A stretch of 40,693 nucleotides of DNA, from assembly GCA_028289365.1 (NCBI GenBank), contig JANQQM010000115.1:1-40693 (forward strand), written 5' to 3'. The notes beneath the pieces were generated by a model, which saw only the letters and a program-made list of their open reading frames with translations, ran no database searches and was not told the DNA's origin. This document shows, piece by piece, positions 14,324 through 21,321 of the stretch. This DNA comes from Salaquimonas sp. GTDB lineage: Bacteria > Pseudomonadota > Alphaproteobacteria > Rhizobiales > Rhizobiaceae. The position numbers and the translations under genes were made by a program. Each line of letters starts with the position of its first letter. Position 1 is the stretch's first letter.

Positions 14324-16285
14324 TCAACCGTTGGACGGAAGTGTAATTCTTTCGACCGGTACGCCCAAATCCTCAACAAACATATGGTGCCATAGCTGAG
14401 TAGCGGCGACCGCAACCAAAGTTTGGTTCACCCGAGAGAACGAAGAACCCTTTTTTCTCGCTGAGCGCAATTTTTTCACGGCAGCTTCATCAAAATAGCC
14501 GGTTATGTTCAACGCGCGATCAGATAACAGCTCGATAAACGGATTACCTGCGTCTTTGTTTTCCAGAATATCCCAGCTGGCTCTGAGCATCTGTTTTGGA
14601 CGCCATGCGACAGCCGCAGGTAGATCAGATTCTGCCGCACGACGCAGCAGGTACTTTTCCCTAAATCCCCGCAGCTTCCATTTGGGATGTAATTGTTGCG
14701 TGAAATCGCAGAGGTCTTCATCGAGATAGGGATATCGGGTTTCCACCGATGAATGCATGGCCACCTTGTCTCCGGCAATGCTCAACAGCAGACCCGGAAG
14801 GTGAACTCTCTGGCCAAAATAAAGCGAGCGATTAAATGGATGCCAACGCCTGATTTTTTCAGCGTCAATCTCCAGATCTTCATAGGCAACATATTCATTG
14901 ACCAGATGTCTTAGACGCGGACCGTAGACCTCATGCTTGAGAGAACCCGAAAGCCCATACAGGTCCAGCCAGACATTCTCACCGCCAACCGCGTCAAATG
15001 TCCTTCGGTCATAGGATCGATCATTGGGCGTGACCCCGAACACATGTGCCAATGCCCGCCTGAAGCGGTTCCCAATCCCAAAACCCATGGCGTCGATTGG
15101 TGCCGACAAACGCGCAAGTTTGAACCACGGATAACCAGCCAGCATCTCGTCAGAGCCTTCCCCGGTGAGTGCAACCTTGTAATCATGCCGATTGACCTGT
15201 TCAGCGAGCAGGAGAAGTGCTGGGCTTACGGTGTCACTGACGGGGCACTCCGCAGCCTGGATTAGCCGCGGATATGTCTTTAGCAAATCCGGTATTGTTA
15301 TCGGAATGACTATCGGAGAAGAACCAAAGGTACTGGCCAGCGCCTCCGCCTTGGACAATTCATCGAGCTCAGGCGACTTGATTTGCAGCGTGAAGGCTTG
15401 CGGCGCTTTTCCCAGTATTTCCTTGGCAGTTGCAAAGGTCCAGGCAGAATCGACGCCCCCGCTCAGATAGGACGCGACTGGCACGTCTGCCTGCAAACGG
15501 CGTTCGACGGATTTCCGAAAAAGCTGACTGTAGTTGGAGATCGTATGGGCATCTCCCAGATCTTCGTCTCCCCGAACAGGAAAATCGATCTCCCAATAGG
15601 CCCGTTCCTCGATAACCGCCGAATTGTCTGCGTGCTCTTGCGATATCCGCAAGAAATGACCGGGTTTGAGCATGCGCACGCCCTTAAAGCAGGTAACGGG
15701 TCCCGGTAGCGCAAAAAAGGAAAACGACTGATCAATCCCTCGCATATCAGGTTCGGGAGCAACCGTCCCGGACGCGATCAGGGCCTTGATTTCTGACGCA
15801 AATACCAGGAATTTTTTTCCCTGCCTGCTTTGTACTGACCAATAAAGAGGGCATATTCCGAACCGGTCCCGCGCCAAAATGATGCACTCGCGATTGGTAT
15901 CGTGAATAGCAACTGCAAATTGTCCACGTAGTGACTGAAACATGTCCTCACCGCTTTCCTCCCATAGGTGTGGGAGGATTTCGGTATCAGTGCCTGTATT
16001 CAGAACATGGCCACGTTGTTGCAGTTGTTTCTTGCGTTCCGGATAATCGTATAATTCCCCATTGAAAACTACATTCACGCTTCCGTCTTCATTCGATATC
16101 GGTTGCTGGCCGTCTTCAAGGCCAACGATGCTCAATCGTCGTGATCCGAAATCAGTTCCCTGCGCAGAGTAATATCCCTCTTCATCAGGACCGCGGTGAA
16201 CGATTGCCTCGGTCATCGATTTGATGACGATGCCAGGCAAATTGAACCTGCCATTGATGCTTACAATTCCGGCTATGCCACACAT
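14324..16285 (-). CDS. asnB: Asparagine synthetase (glutamine-hydrolysing), AsnB family
   Basis: A 653-residue two-domain enzyme. The start at 16285 is fixed by the nucleophile Cys2 in MCGIAGIVSI, which must follow the initiator Met. The glutaminase domain (about 1-210) has HRGPDEEG (30-37) and VVFNGELYDY (72-81). The synthetase domain has the ATP PP-loop SYLSGGVDSAW (SGGVDS at 275-280) and ALTGEGSDEMLAGY. It would make asparagine, or amidate another acid, from aspartate, ATP and glutamine. Long standalone members of this kind often serve cell-surface polysaccharide or peptide pathways instead of free asparagine supply; no such genes surround it here. It follows the adenylate cyclase gene on the same strand after about 165 bp. 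Confidence 0.9.
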   Translation of the reverse strand: MCGIAGIVSINGRFNLPGIVIKSMTEAIVHRGPDEEGYYSAQGTDFGSRRLSIVGLEDGQQPISNEDGSVNVVFNGELYDYPERKKQLQQRGHVLNTGTDTEILPHLWEESGEDMFQSLRGQFAVAIHDTNRECIILARDRFGICPLYWSVQSRQGKKFLVFASEIKALIASGTVAPEPDMRGIDQSFSFFALPGPVTCFKGVRMLKPGHFLRISQEHADNSAVIEERAYWEIDFPVRGDEDLGDAHTISNYSQLFRKSVERRLQADVPVASYLSGGVDSAWTFATAKEILGKAPQAFTLQIKSPELDELSKAEALASTFGSSPIVIPITIPDLLKTYPRLIQAAECPVSDTVSPALLLLAEQVNRHDYKVALTGEGSDEMLAGYPWFKLARLSAPIDAMGFGIGNRFRRALAHVFGVTPNDRSYDRRTFDAVGGENVWLDLYGLSGSLKHEVYGPRLRHLVNEYVAYEDLEIDAEKIRRWHPFNRSLYFGQRVHLPGLLLSIAGDKVAMHSSVETRYPYLDEDLCDFTQQLHPKWKLRGFREKYLLRRAAESDLPAAVAWRPKQMLRASWDILENKDAGNPFIELLSDRALNITGYFDEAAVKKLRSARKKGSSFSRVNQTLVAVAATQLWHHMFVEDLGVPVERITLPSNG

Positions 16286-16400
16286 GCAGGGAGTTCCGAA
16301 TGATGCGAAGAGGATCGCTTGAGAGTTGTATAGAAGCAAGCAGTTGGCACGAATGTAGATTTTGTCAATGTGCAACGGCAGATTTGCGGTCCAAAAACGA

Positions 16401-16466
16401 GTAGTGCCTTTTCAGACATATGCAAATCTTGTCCGCAAAATTGAGAGGCACTACGTCTGAAAGGGT
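16401..16466 (-). promoter_or_regulatory. Two overlapping, mutually exclusive hairpins between cyclase and asnB
   Basis: Two exact inverted repeats are interleaved: GTAGTGCCT (16401-16409) with AGGCACTAC (16446-16454), and TTTCAGAC (16410-16417) with GTCTGAAA (16455-16462). The second pair can extend through G-U and G-C pairs to 12 bp (16406-16417 with 16455-16466). With no bases between adjacent arms, both helices cannot form at once. In the leftward transcript, the GTAGTGCCT hairpin is followed by TCGTTTTTGG, like an intrinsic terminator; the other helix would then act as its competitor. The right arm lies in the last codons of the cyclase gene. Confidence 0.5.
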
Positions 16467-17830
16467 AAGAATTTCCAAACCGATACTTGCTGACTTCGTC
16501 CACGAACTTTTGTTCTTTCATCTTCGATCAAATGGCGAAGCAATTGCTCGGGATTGTCATTTTCACTTTTCACTTTTGTCACGAACTCATCGCTGACCAC
16601 AAGTTGGCTTTGCAGTTTGCGGGTCAGCCTTTCAAGTCGGCTTGCCAGGTTGACCGTATCTCCAAGCACGGCATATTCCAGGTGGTGGGAATCCCCTATG
16701 TTGCCGGTAACCACTTCTCCATAGTGGATGCCGATCCCGATCCGGATTTCTTCTAATCCTTTTTCCTGCCGTTCGGCATTCATTTGCGAGACTTCATCAA
16801 TGATCGCATATGCGCAACGCAAAGCGTCGGAAGCGTCGTGTTTGCCGATTTCTGGAGAACCGAAATTGGCCATGACAGCATCACCGATATACTTGTCTAT
16901 TGTGCCACCGTGATCAAAAATGGTTTGGGCTATACGACCATGAAACTCCCGAAGCAGTTTCATGATTTGTTGAGGCCCCTGTCTTTCTGCGATTTCGGTG
17001 AACCCAACGATATCTACAAACAGAACTGCAATGTTGCGGGTATCGACATCCTCCAATGTAGTGTCTCCAGTTGACAGGCGATCGACCATATTGGGAGAAA
17101 AATACCTGGAGAGATTTGCTCGTGCTGACTCGGCCATGATTTGTCTCTGCAGCATTCGCCGTGATCTCCAGACGGCGATTGCGAGGACCAAGGTGACCAA
17201 TCCAAGGAACAGCATGCGATTATACCAGTGGCTCAACGAGACAAACAAACGGGAGGACGTGATTTCGACCCGCCGTTCGTCCGTGAATCTTGCGGGGTCA
17301 AGCAATTGGGAAAAACTGTAACTCAGCGAATCCGGCAGATTTGCAATCCAAACCATGCCTATGCTCCAGCAAACGATCGCGACAAAACCAGTCCACAATA
17401 CCAAGGTCGGCGAGTAACTGACCGCCATTCCGACCACAAACAGACAGAGATACAGAAATCCCGGTAGTTGAAGATTGAACTGGGGAGTCAGTGTTGACGG
17501 AAACATCGATCCAGGCACCATTAGAACGATGGTAAGAAGTATGACGTCGATGGTCATGAACCCTGCCATCCACTTGGTGCTCAACATGCCATATCGGTGC
17601 ATTGCCAAAGGCAGCACTCCGAGTGCTGCAAACGCAAACAAGATTCCTGCGTATACAACGGCATATTCCGCACGTGCAGTGAAAATTGCCCAGATGAGCA
17701 GAACCGTCAGCACTACGAACCGGGCATAGAGTACGAGCAGGAATCCGGTCTGCTCTTCTTTCGCCAGGGCATATGCAATTCGCGAGCTTTGATTGTCTTC
17801 AAAAGCTTGCCGCTCTTCTCCAATGCTCAC
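16451..17830 (-). CDS. Membrane-bound class III adenylate cyclase
   Basis: A roughly 459-residue protein: an N-terminal region with about six membrane helices, then a cytoplasmic class III catalytic domain (last 200 residues). Catalytic features are complete: the metal Asp in AVLFVDIVGFTEIAE, the second metal Asp in YIGDAVMANFGSP, the adenine-selecting Lys in GGTIDKYIGD, and the transition-state Asn/Arg in GDTVNLASRLE. It should make cAMP from ATP under control of the membrane part. The chosen start is GTG at 17830 after AAGGAACAATTCAAC; a TTG at 17869 in frame would add 13 residues. It stands upstream of asnB on the same strand, separated by the dual hairpin. Confidence 0.9.
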   Translation of the reverse strand: MSIGEERQAFEDNQSSRIAYALAKEEQTGFLLVLYARFVVLTVLLIWAIFTARAEYAVVYAGILFAFAALGVLPLAMHRYGMLSTKWMAGFMTIDVILLTIVLMVPGSMFPSTLTPQFNLQLPGFLYLCLFVVGMAVSYSPTLVLWTGFVAIVCWSIGMVWIANLPDSLSYSFSQLLDPARFTDERRVEITSSRLFVSLSHWYNRMLFLGLVTLVLAIAVWRSRRMLQRQIMAESARANLSRYFSPNMVDRLSTGDTTLEDVDTRNIAVLFVDIVGFTEIAERQGPQQIMKLLREFHGRIAQTIFDHGGTIDKYIGDAVMANFGSPEIGKHDASDALRCAYAIIDEVSQMNAERQEKGLEEIRIGIGIHYGEVVTGNIGDSHHLEYAVLGDTVNLASRLERLTRKLQSQLVVSDEFVTKVKSENDNPEQLLRHLIEDERTKVRGRSQQVSVWKFLPFQT

Positions 17831-18199
17831 GTTGAATTGTTCCTTGGCTGTGGTTTGTACTGAACCCAAACTACCTGATCTAATTGGAGAGTCTCATCAA
17901 TCTTTCTCAAGTCAATACAAAACCATAGGCTGATTTTTTAAATTATGATTTTGGCGACTGCCTGGTTTGCTGCGGGGCGCTTTTTGCCTATTTCCAATTT
18001 AGGAAGACTAGTTCTAAGAGTCGGTAAATGCATCAATTCTAAGCCGAATTGCGATTATTCAACCCGTAAAGGAAAACAGGCCGTTTGAAACCGGGAATGA
18101 ACATCAATCGGTGATGGCTGCAATTCTGATAAGCGCCAAATATTGAGGGGCGAATTACAAGCTGGTAGGCTTTAGCGACCAATAAGCAGAAAGGCCGAC
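17831..18199. promoter_or_regulatory. Divergent intergenic region, cyclase and universal stress protein
   Basis: About 370 bases between two outward-facing genes. It must carry both promoters, and has an AT-rich patch at 17930-17960. I found no gene, strong dyad or confident promoter boxes. The imperfect palindrome ATCA-N5-TGAT near 18102-18114 is the only symmetric site noticed and is probably incidental. Confidence 0.35.
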
Positions 18200-18613
18200 A
18201 TGCCCCGCGACACCAAATTGATCCTTTGCCCGATAAATTTGCGCCACGCCAAACTGGACGACAGCGCTTACCAAGAAGCTGTGGCAATGGCACAACGCCG
18301 TGGCGCCAAGCTTCTGGTGGCGACGGTAGCTCCGGAGATGGAACGCAATCTGAATATTCACGATTCGGAAGCGTTTTGGGGCAAGGCTTTGGAAAAATTC
18401 GTCGCAGCCTATCCAGCTGATGATGTCGAACTAGAAACGGTCGTTTCCCTCGGGGCAGTGCATCGCCAAATTGTTAAGCTTGCCGAAGAACGCAATGCAG
18501 ATGTGATCGTGATGGGATCGGCTAATCCCAAGATTAAGGATTATATTTTGGGGACCACGGCAAGCCATGTGGTTACGCATGCTAAGTGTTCTGTCTATGT
18601 GGTCCGTACCTAG
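18200..18613 (+). CDS. Universal stress protein (UspA family)
   Basis: A 137-residue single-domain Usp protein of the Rossmann-like alpha/beta fold. The N-terminal strand is LILCPINLRH, and the nucleotide-binding signature G-2x-G-9x-G-(S/T) appears in the form VIVMGSANPKIKDYILGTTASHVV, followed by the closing strand CSVYVVRT. The first Gly of the signature is replaced (GSANPK in place of GxxG), so ATP binding may be weaker than in MJ0577-type members. Usp proteins accumulate during starvation and redox stress. It starts after AGAAAGGCCGAC. It converges with the DUF1330-globin pair, which also suggests a stress or oxygen-related setting. Confidence 0.9.
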   Translation: MPRDTKLILCPINLRHAKLDDSAYQEAVAMAQRRGAKLLVATVAPEMERNLNIHDSEAFWGKALEKFVAAYPADDVELETVVSLGAVHRQIVKLAEERNADVIVMGSANPKIKDYILGTTASHVVTHAKCSVYVVRT

Positions 18614-18689
18614 CCACTGACACTTCCCATAACGTAGCGAAGCCAGCATCGGGCGTTGGAGTAGTAATCGCGCCCGGAAGCGATTTCGC

Positions 18690-18977
18690 TCAATTGCCTT
18701 CAACGATCACGAGATCTGCCTCCGCATTTGCCTGACGTATTGCTCTGGCTTTCTGATATTCGGGGGACTGGTAACAGGCGAGCGCGGTCTCGAAGTCCTT
18801 GAACTCGACAACAACATTTCGATCCCGCGATGTGCCTTCCATTGACTGGTAACGACCACCACGTACGACAAAATGAGCCCCGTACTTTTTGAAAGCCTGC
18901 TTGGCGGTTGACAGATATTTCGGATAATTTTCGGCGTTGTTTACGGCAACGCGGACGACCCAATAAGCTTTTTTCAT
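18690..18977 (-). CDS. DUF1330 domain-containing protein
   Basis: A 95-residue dimeric alpha-beta barrel protein. The family signature is clear: MKKAYWVVRVAVNNAENYPKY, then HFVVRGGRYQSMEGTSRDRNVVVEFKD, and FETALACYQSPEYQKARAIR. DUF1330 members are small soluble proteins of unknown activity, structurally like heme-degrading or antibiotic-biosynthesis monooxygenases. The ATG at 18977 is preceded by AAGGAAAATGTG; a GTG one codon earlier is less likely. It follows the globin gene by about 33 bp on the same strand, so the two are probably one operon. The link to a globin makes a heme- or oxygen-linked role attractive but unproven. Confidence 0.9.
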   Translation of the reverse strand: MKKAYWVVRVAVNNAENYPKYLSTAKQAFKKYGAHFVVRGGRYQSMEGTSRDRNVVVEFKDFETALACYQSPEYQKARAIRQANAEADLVIVEGN

Positions 18978-19010
18978 CACATTTTCCTTTTTTCAGTTTC
19001 CGTTTCTCGA

Positions 19011-19460
19011 TCAAGCCGCCTTGCCGCCGAAAACAGAACCGGTCTCCGGAGTACTATTCACGCTGCTTTGCATGGTTTCAGAGATGAATGCGTAAGCTGC
19101 AGTCCATCCGTCGGCGGCCTCTGATGTCCAGTCTTCTCCAAGCCCCTGTTCAAGCGTCCAAAGCAATGCAGATCCCACTATTTCGTAGTGGCGCTTTACG
19201 ACGCCGAAACCTGCGTGTTTTTGGCCTAGATCGACGAGCAACGGTTTCAACGTTTCAGGACTATCGAGGCAGGATATTGCTGAAGCCAGGGTTTGAATGA
19301 GCTTTGTCTTCTGCGCGGCCATATCACTCTTTTCGAACAGACCTTTAACGTCCGGATCAATCTCGAAAAGCCTGCTGTAAAACAAGTCGGCGGCGGTATC
19401 GGCAATTGGAACTACCTTTTCCCAGGTTTGCCAAACCACCTGTTTTTGTTGTGGCGTCAT
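19011..19460 (-). CDS. Single-domain globin (Vgb/flavohemoglobin-globin type)
   Basis: A 149-residue globin with no reductase domain. The proximal heme-ligand region is LGQKHAGFGVVKRHYEIVGSALL (His82 as F8 His by comparison with Vitreoscilla hemoglobin, and the conserved HYEIVG afterwards). The distal region reads KSDMAAQKTKLIQTL, with Gln at or near E7. The C-terminal WTAAYAFISETM matches helix H. Such proteins bind oxygen or detoxify nitric oxide with a separate reductase. A good AAGGAAG site precedes the ATG. It is upstream of the DUF1330 gene and divergent from a LysR regulator gene 160 bp away, which may control it (inference). Confidence 0.93.
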   Translation of the reverse strand: MTPQQKQVVWQTWEKVVPIADTAADLFYSRLFEIDPDVKGLFEKSDMAAQKTKLIQTLASAISCLDSPETLKPLLVDLGQKHAGFGVVKRHYEIVGSALLWTLEQGLGEDWTSEAADGWTAAYAFISETMQSSVNSTPETGSVFGGKAA

Positions 19461-19568
19461 TTGATTATCTTCCTTTGGTAATTTCAGCGGGATTGTATGA
19501 AACAGCCTTTGGTCGGCACAGTTACAAGACCCGCCAAAGTGATGCAGAAGAAGATCTAATGCCGCCGT

Positions 19569-19592
19569 TGAATATTTAAAAATGAATATTTA
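19569..19592. promoter_or_regulatory. Direct repeat of TGAATATTTA in front of a LysR gene
   Basis: TGAATATTTA occurs at 19569-19578 and again at 19583-19592, in an AT-rich stretch about 30 bases before the LysR start and in the divergent region shared with the globin gene. Each copy contains the palindrome AATATT. The spacing of 14 bases start to start puts the copies on nearby DNA faces. This is a candidate autoregulatory operator or a promoter element. Confidence 0.45.
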
Positions 19593-19620
19593 TGATGATT
19601 TCGTTCTCTAGGAGAGATGG

Positions 19621-20472
19621 ATGGATCTGACCGATTTACGTATTTTTACTACTGTTGTTCGCGAAGGCGGTATCACTCGAGCGGCTGAGAAGCTTCACAG
19701 GGTCCAGTCGAATGTTACGACCCGCATTCGCCAGCTGGAAACCAAGCTGGATGTGCGCCTTTTCAACCGCGAGGGTAAACGTCTCATCCTGACTCCCTCG
19801 GGCCAAATGTTGCTCGAATACGCTGATCGCCTTCTGGATCTTGCTGACGAGGCGAAGGAGGCTCTGCATGCCGAGCATCCAACGGGCACGTTTCGCCTGG
19901 GGGCGATGGAAAGTACTGCTGCGGTACGACTGCCGGCGGTACTGTCGGTTTACACCGAACGTTATCCAAATGTTGTTCTGGATTTGCGGACCGGGAATCC
20001 GGTCCAGCTCTCCAATGCCGTTCTCGCCGGCGACATTGATGCCGCCCTGATTGCCGAGCCGGTGGCAGAGGCCAGGTTTGATGCAATCGAGGCCTTTGAA
20101 GAAGAACCCGTTATTGTTACCTCTATCGGCGATCCGCCTATTGGGGAGGACATGCCGCATCCAAAGACGATCATCGTTTTCGAGCAAGGATGCCCTCATC
20201 GCCGTCTTCTTGAGCAGTGGTATGCTGAGCGAAATGACATGCCAGACCGAACGATAGAATTGGGTTCCTATCATGCTATGCTCGGATGTGTTCTTGCAGG
20301 AATGGGTGCGGCCTTGGTTCCGCGTAGCGTGATTTCGACCTTTCCTGAAAAGAATCTGCTAAGAATTAATTCCCTGCCGCAAGGTGAGAACCGGTTGCGA
20401 ACAATGCTCATTTGGCGGAAGGATGTCCGTTCGCCAAAGGTTCGCGCATTGGTAGATATCTTGAATAACTAA
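19621..20472 (+). CDS. LysR family transcriptional regulator
   Basis: A 283-residue regulator. The N-terminal winged helix-turn-helix is typical: LRIFTTVVREGGITRAAEKL followed by HRVQSNVTTRIRQLETKLDV and LFNREGKRLILTPSG. The C-terminal periplasmic-binding-like inducer domain (about 90-283) has LRTGNPVQLSNAVLAGDIDAA and the late GMGAALVPRSVI. The QSNVTTRIRQLE recognition helix places it near the ArgP/YneJ-PtrR-like group. It is divergent from the globin-DUF1330 pair, 160 bp apart, the usual arrangement for a LysR target, but the ABC operon downstream is also possible. GGAGAG precedes the ATG. Confidence 0.92.
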   Translation: MDLTDLRIFTTVVREGGITRAAEKLHRVQSNVTTRIRQLETKLDVRLFNREGKRLILTPSGQMLLEYADRLLDLADEAKEALHAEHPTGTFRLGAMESTAAVRLPAVLSVYTERYPNVVLDLRTGNPVQLSNAVLAGDIDAALIAEPVAEARFDAIEAFEEEPVIVTSIGDPPIGEDMPHPKTIIVFEQGCPHRRLLEQWYAERNDMPDRTIELGSYHAMLGCVLAGMGAALVPRSVISTFPEKNLLRINSLPQGENRLRTMLIWRKDVRSPKVRALVDILNN

Positions 20473-20664
20473 AAACGGAATTGCACCCAAAGGTCGGTTT
20501 TGAAGTACACACAGGCAATATTTTCACAATTTTGAATCTCAAATTGTGGCGAATGATGTCGAATGGCCAACACCCGGATGGATAGTTGGGTATCTGTGGC
20601 GGTCCGTCACTTGCCGCATCTGTTGGATTTACCTAAATCCGATAGGTACGAATTAGGAGATATC

Positions 20665-21321
20665 ATGCTCGTCGAGGCGATAGACATTCATAAGAGCTAC
20701 AGAGCAGGAGACGGGCAGCTCAGTGTACTCAACGGCGTGTCGCTTGAGCTTGGTGAAGGTGAAACACTCGCACTGACCGGTGAGAGCGGCAGCGGCAAGT
20801 CGACCTTACTGCATTTGCTTGCGGCGCTCGACACGCCCGACGAGGGTTCGATCATACTCGATGATAAACCGCTGATCGGTCTTGATGACGTTCGTCGCGC
20901 CGAAATAAGGCGGCAGACCATTGGGCTCGTATTCCAGCAATTCAACCTGATCCCTGCATTGGATGTAGATGCCAACATCGCTTTTCAGGCCAAACTCGCC
21001 GGGCGCCATGACACTACCTGGCAGAAGGAACTGGTTGGGCGCCTGGGTTTGACAGAATTGCTTTCCCGTTATCCTGAGCAATTGTCAGGGGGGCAGCAAC
21101 AACGCGTTGCGATTGGCCGGGCTCTTGCCGTTCGTCCGCGCGTTCTGATGGTCGACGAACCGACGGGCAATCTCGATGAAGCGAGCGCCGACGCGGTCAT
21201 GGGGCTGTTGCTGGATCTGGTGTCTGAGACCAATGCCGGGCTGCTGATGGTGACCCATTCAACGCTGTTGGCTGGACGACTTTCGCGCTGTCAGCATTTG
21301 AGCGGAGGTCGCCTGGAATGA
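20665..21321 (+). CDS. ABC transporter ATP-binding protein (LolD/MacB type, AttE-like)
   Basis: A 218-residue ABC ATPase of the MacB/LolD class. Walker A is GESGSGKST (39-47), the Q loop VFQQFNLIP (89-97), the signature [14 protein letters not shown] (140-153), and Walker B VLMVDEPTGNLDE (160-172). The start is the ATG at 20665 behind TAGGAGATATC; the frame stays open for 34 codons upstream but that part does not resemble the family. Its stop overlaps the permease start (ATGA). With the FtsX-like permease and the CrtC-like exported protein it resembles the AttEFGH system of Agrobacterium. Transporters of this class move lipids or peptides through a mechanotransmission mechanism and do not import solutes. 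Confidence 0.92.
   Translation: MLVEAIDIHKSYRAGDGQLSVLNGVSLELGEGETLALTGESGSGKSTLLHLLAALDTPDEGSIILDDKPLIGLDDVRRAEIRRQTIGLVFQQFNLIPALDVDANIAFQAKLAGRHDTTWQKELVGRLGLTELLSRYPEQLSGGQQQRVAIGRALAVRPRVLMVDEPTGNLDEASADAVMGLLLDLVSETNAGLLMVTHSTLLAGRLSRCQHLSGGRLE

Noticed and set aside
18102-18114. ATCA-N5-TGAT as an FNR/Anr box for the stress-protein gene
   Set aside because: Does not match TTGAT-N4-ATCAA in sequence or spacing.
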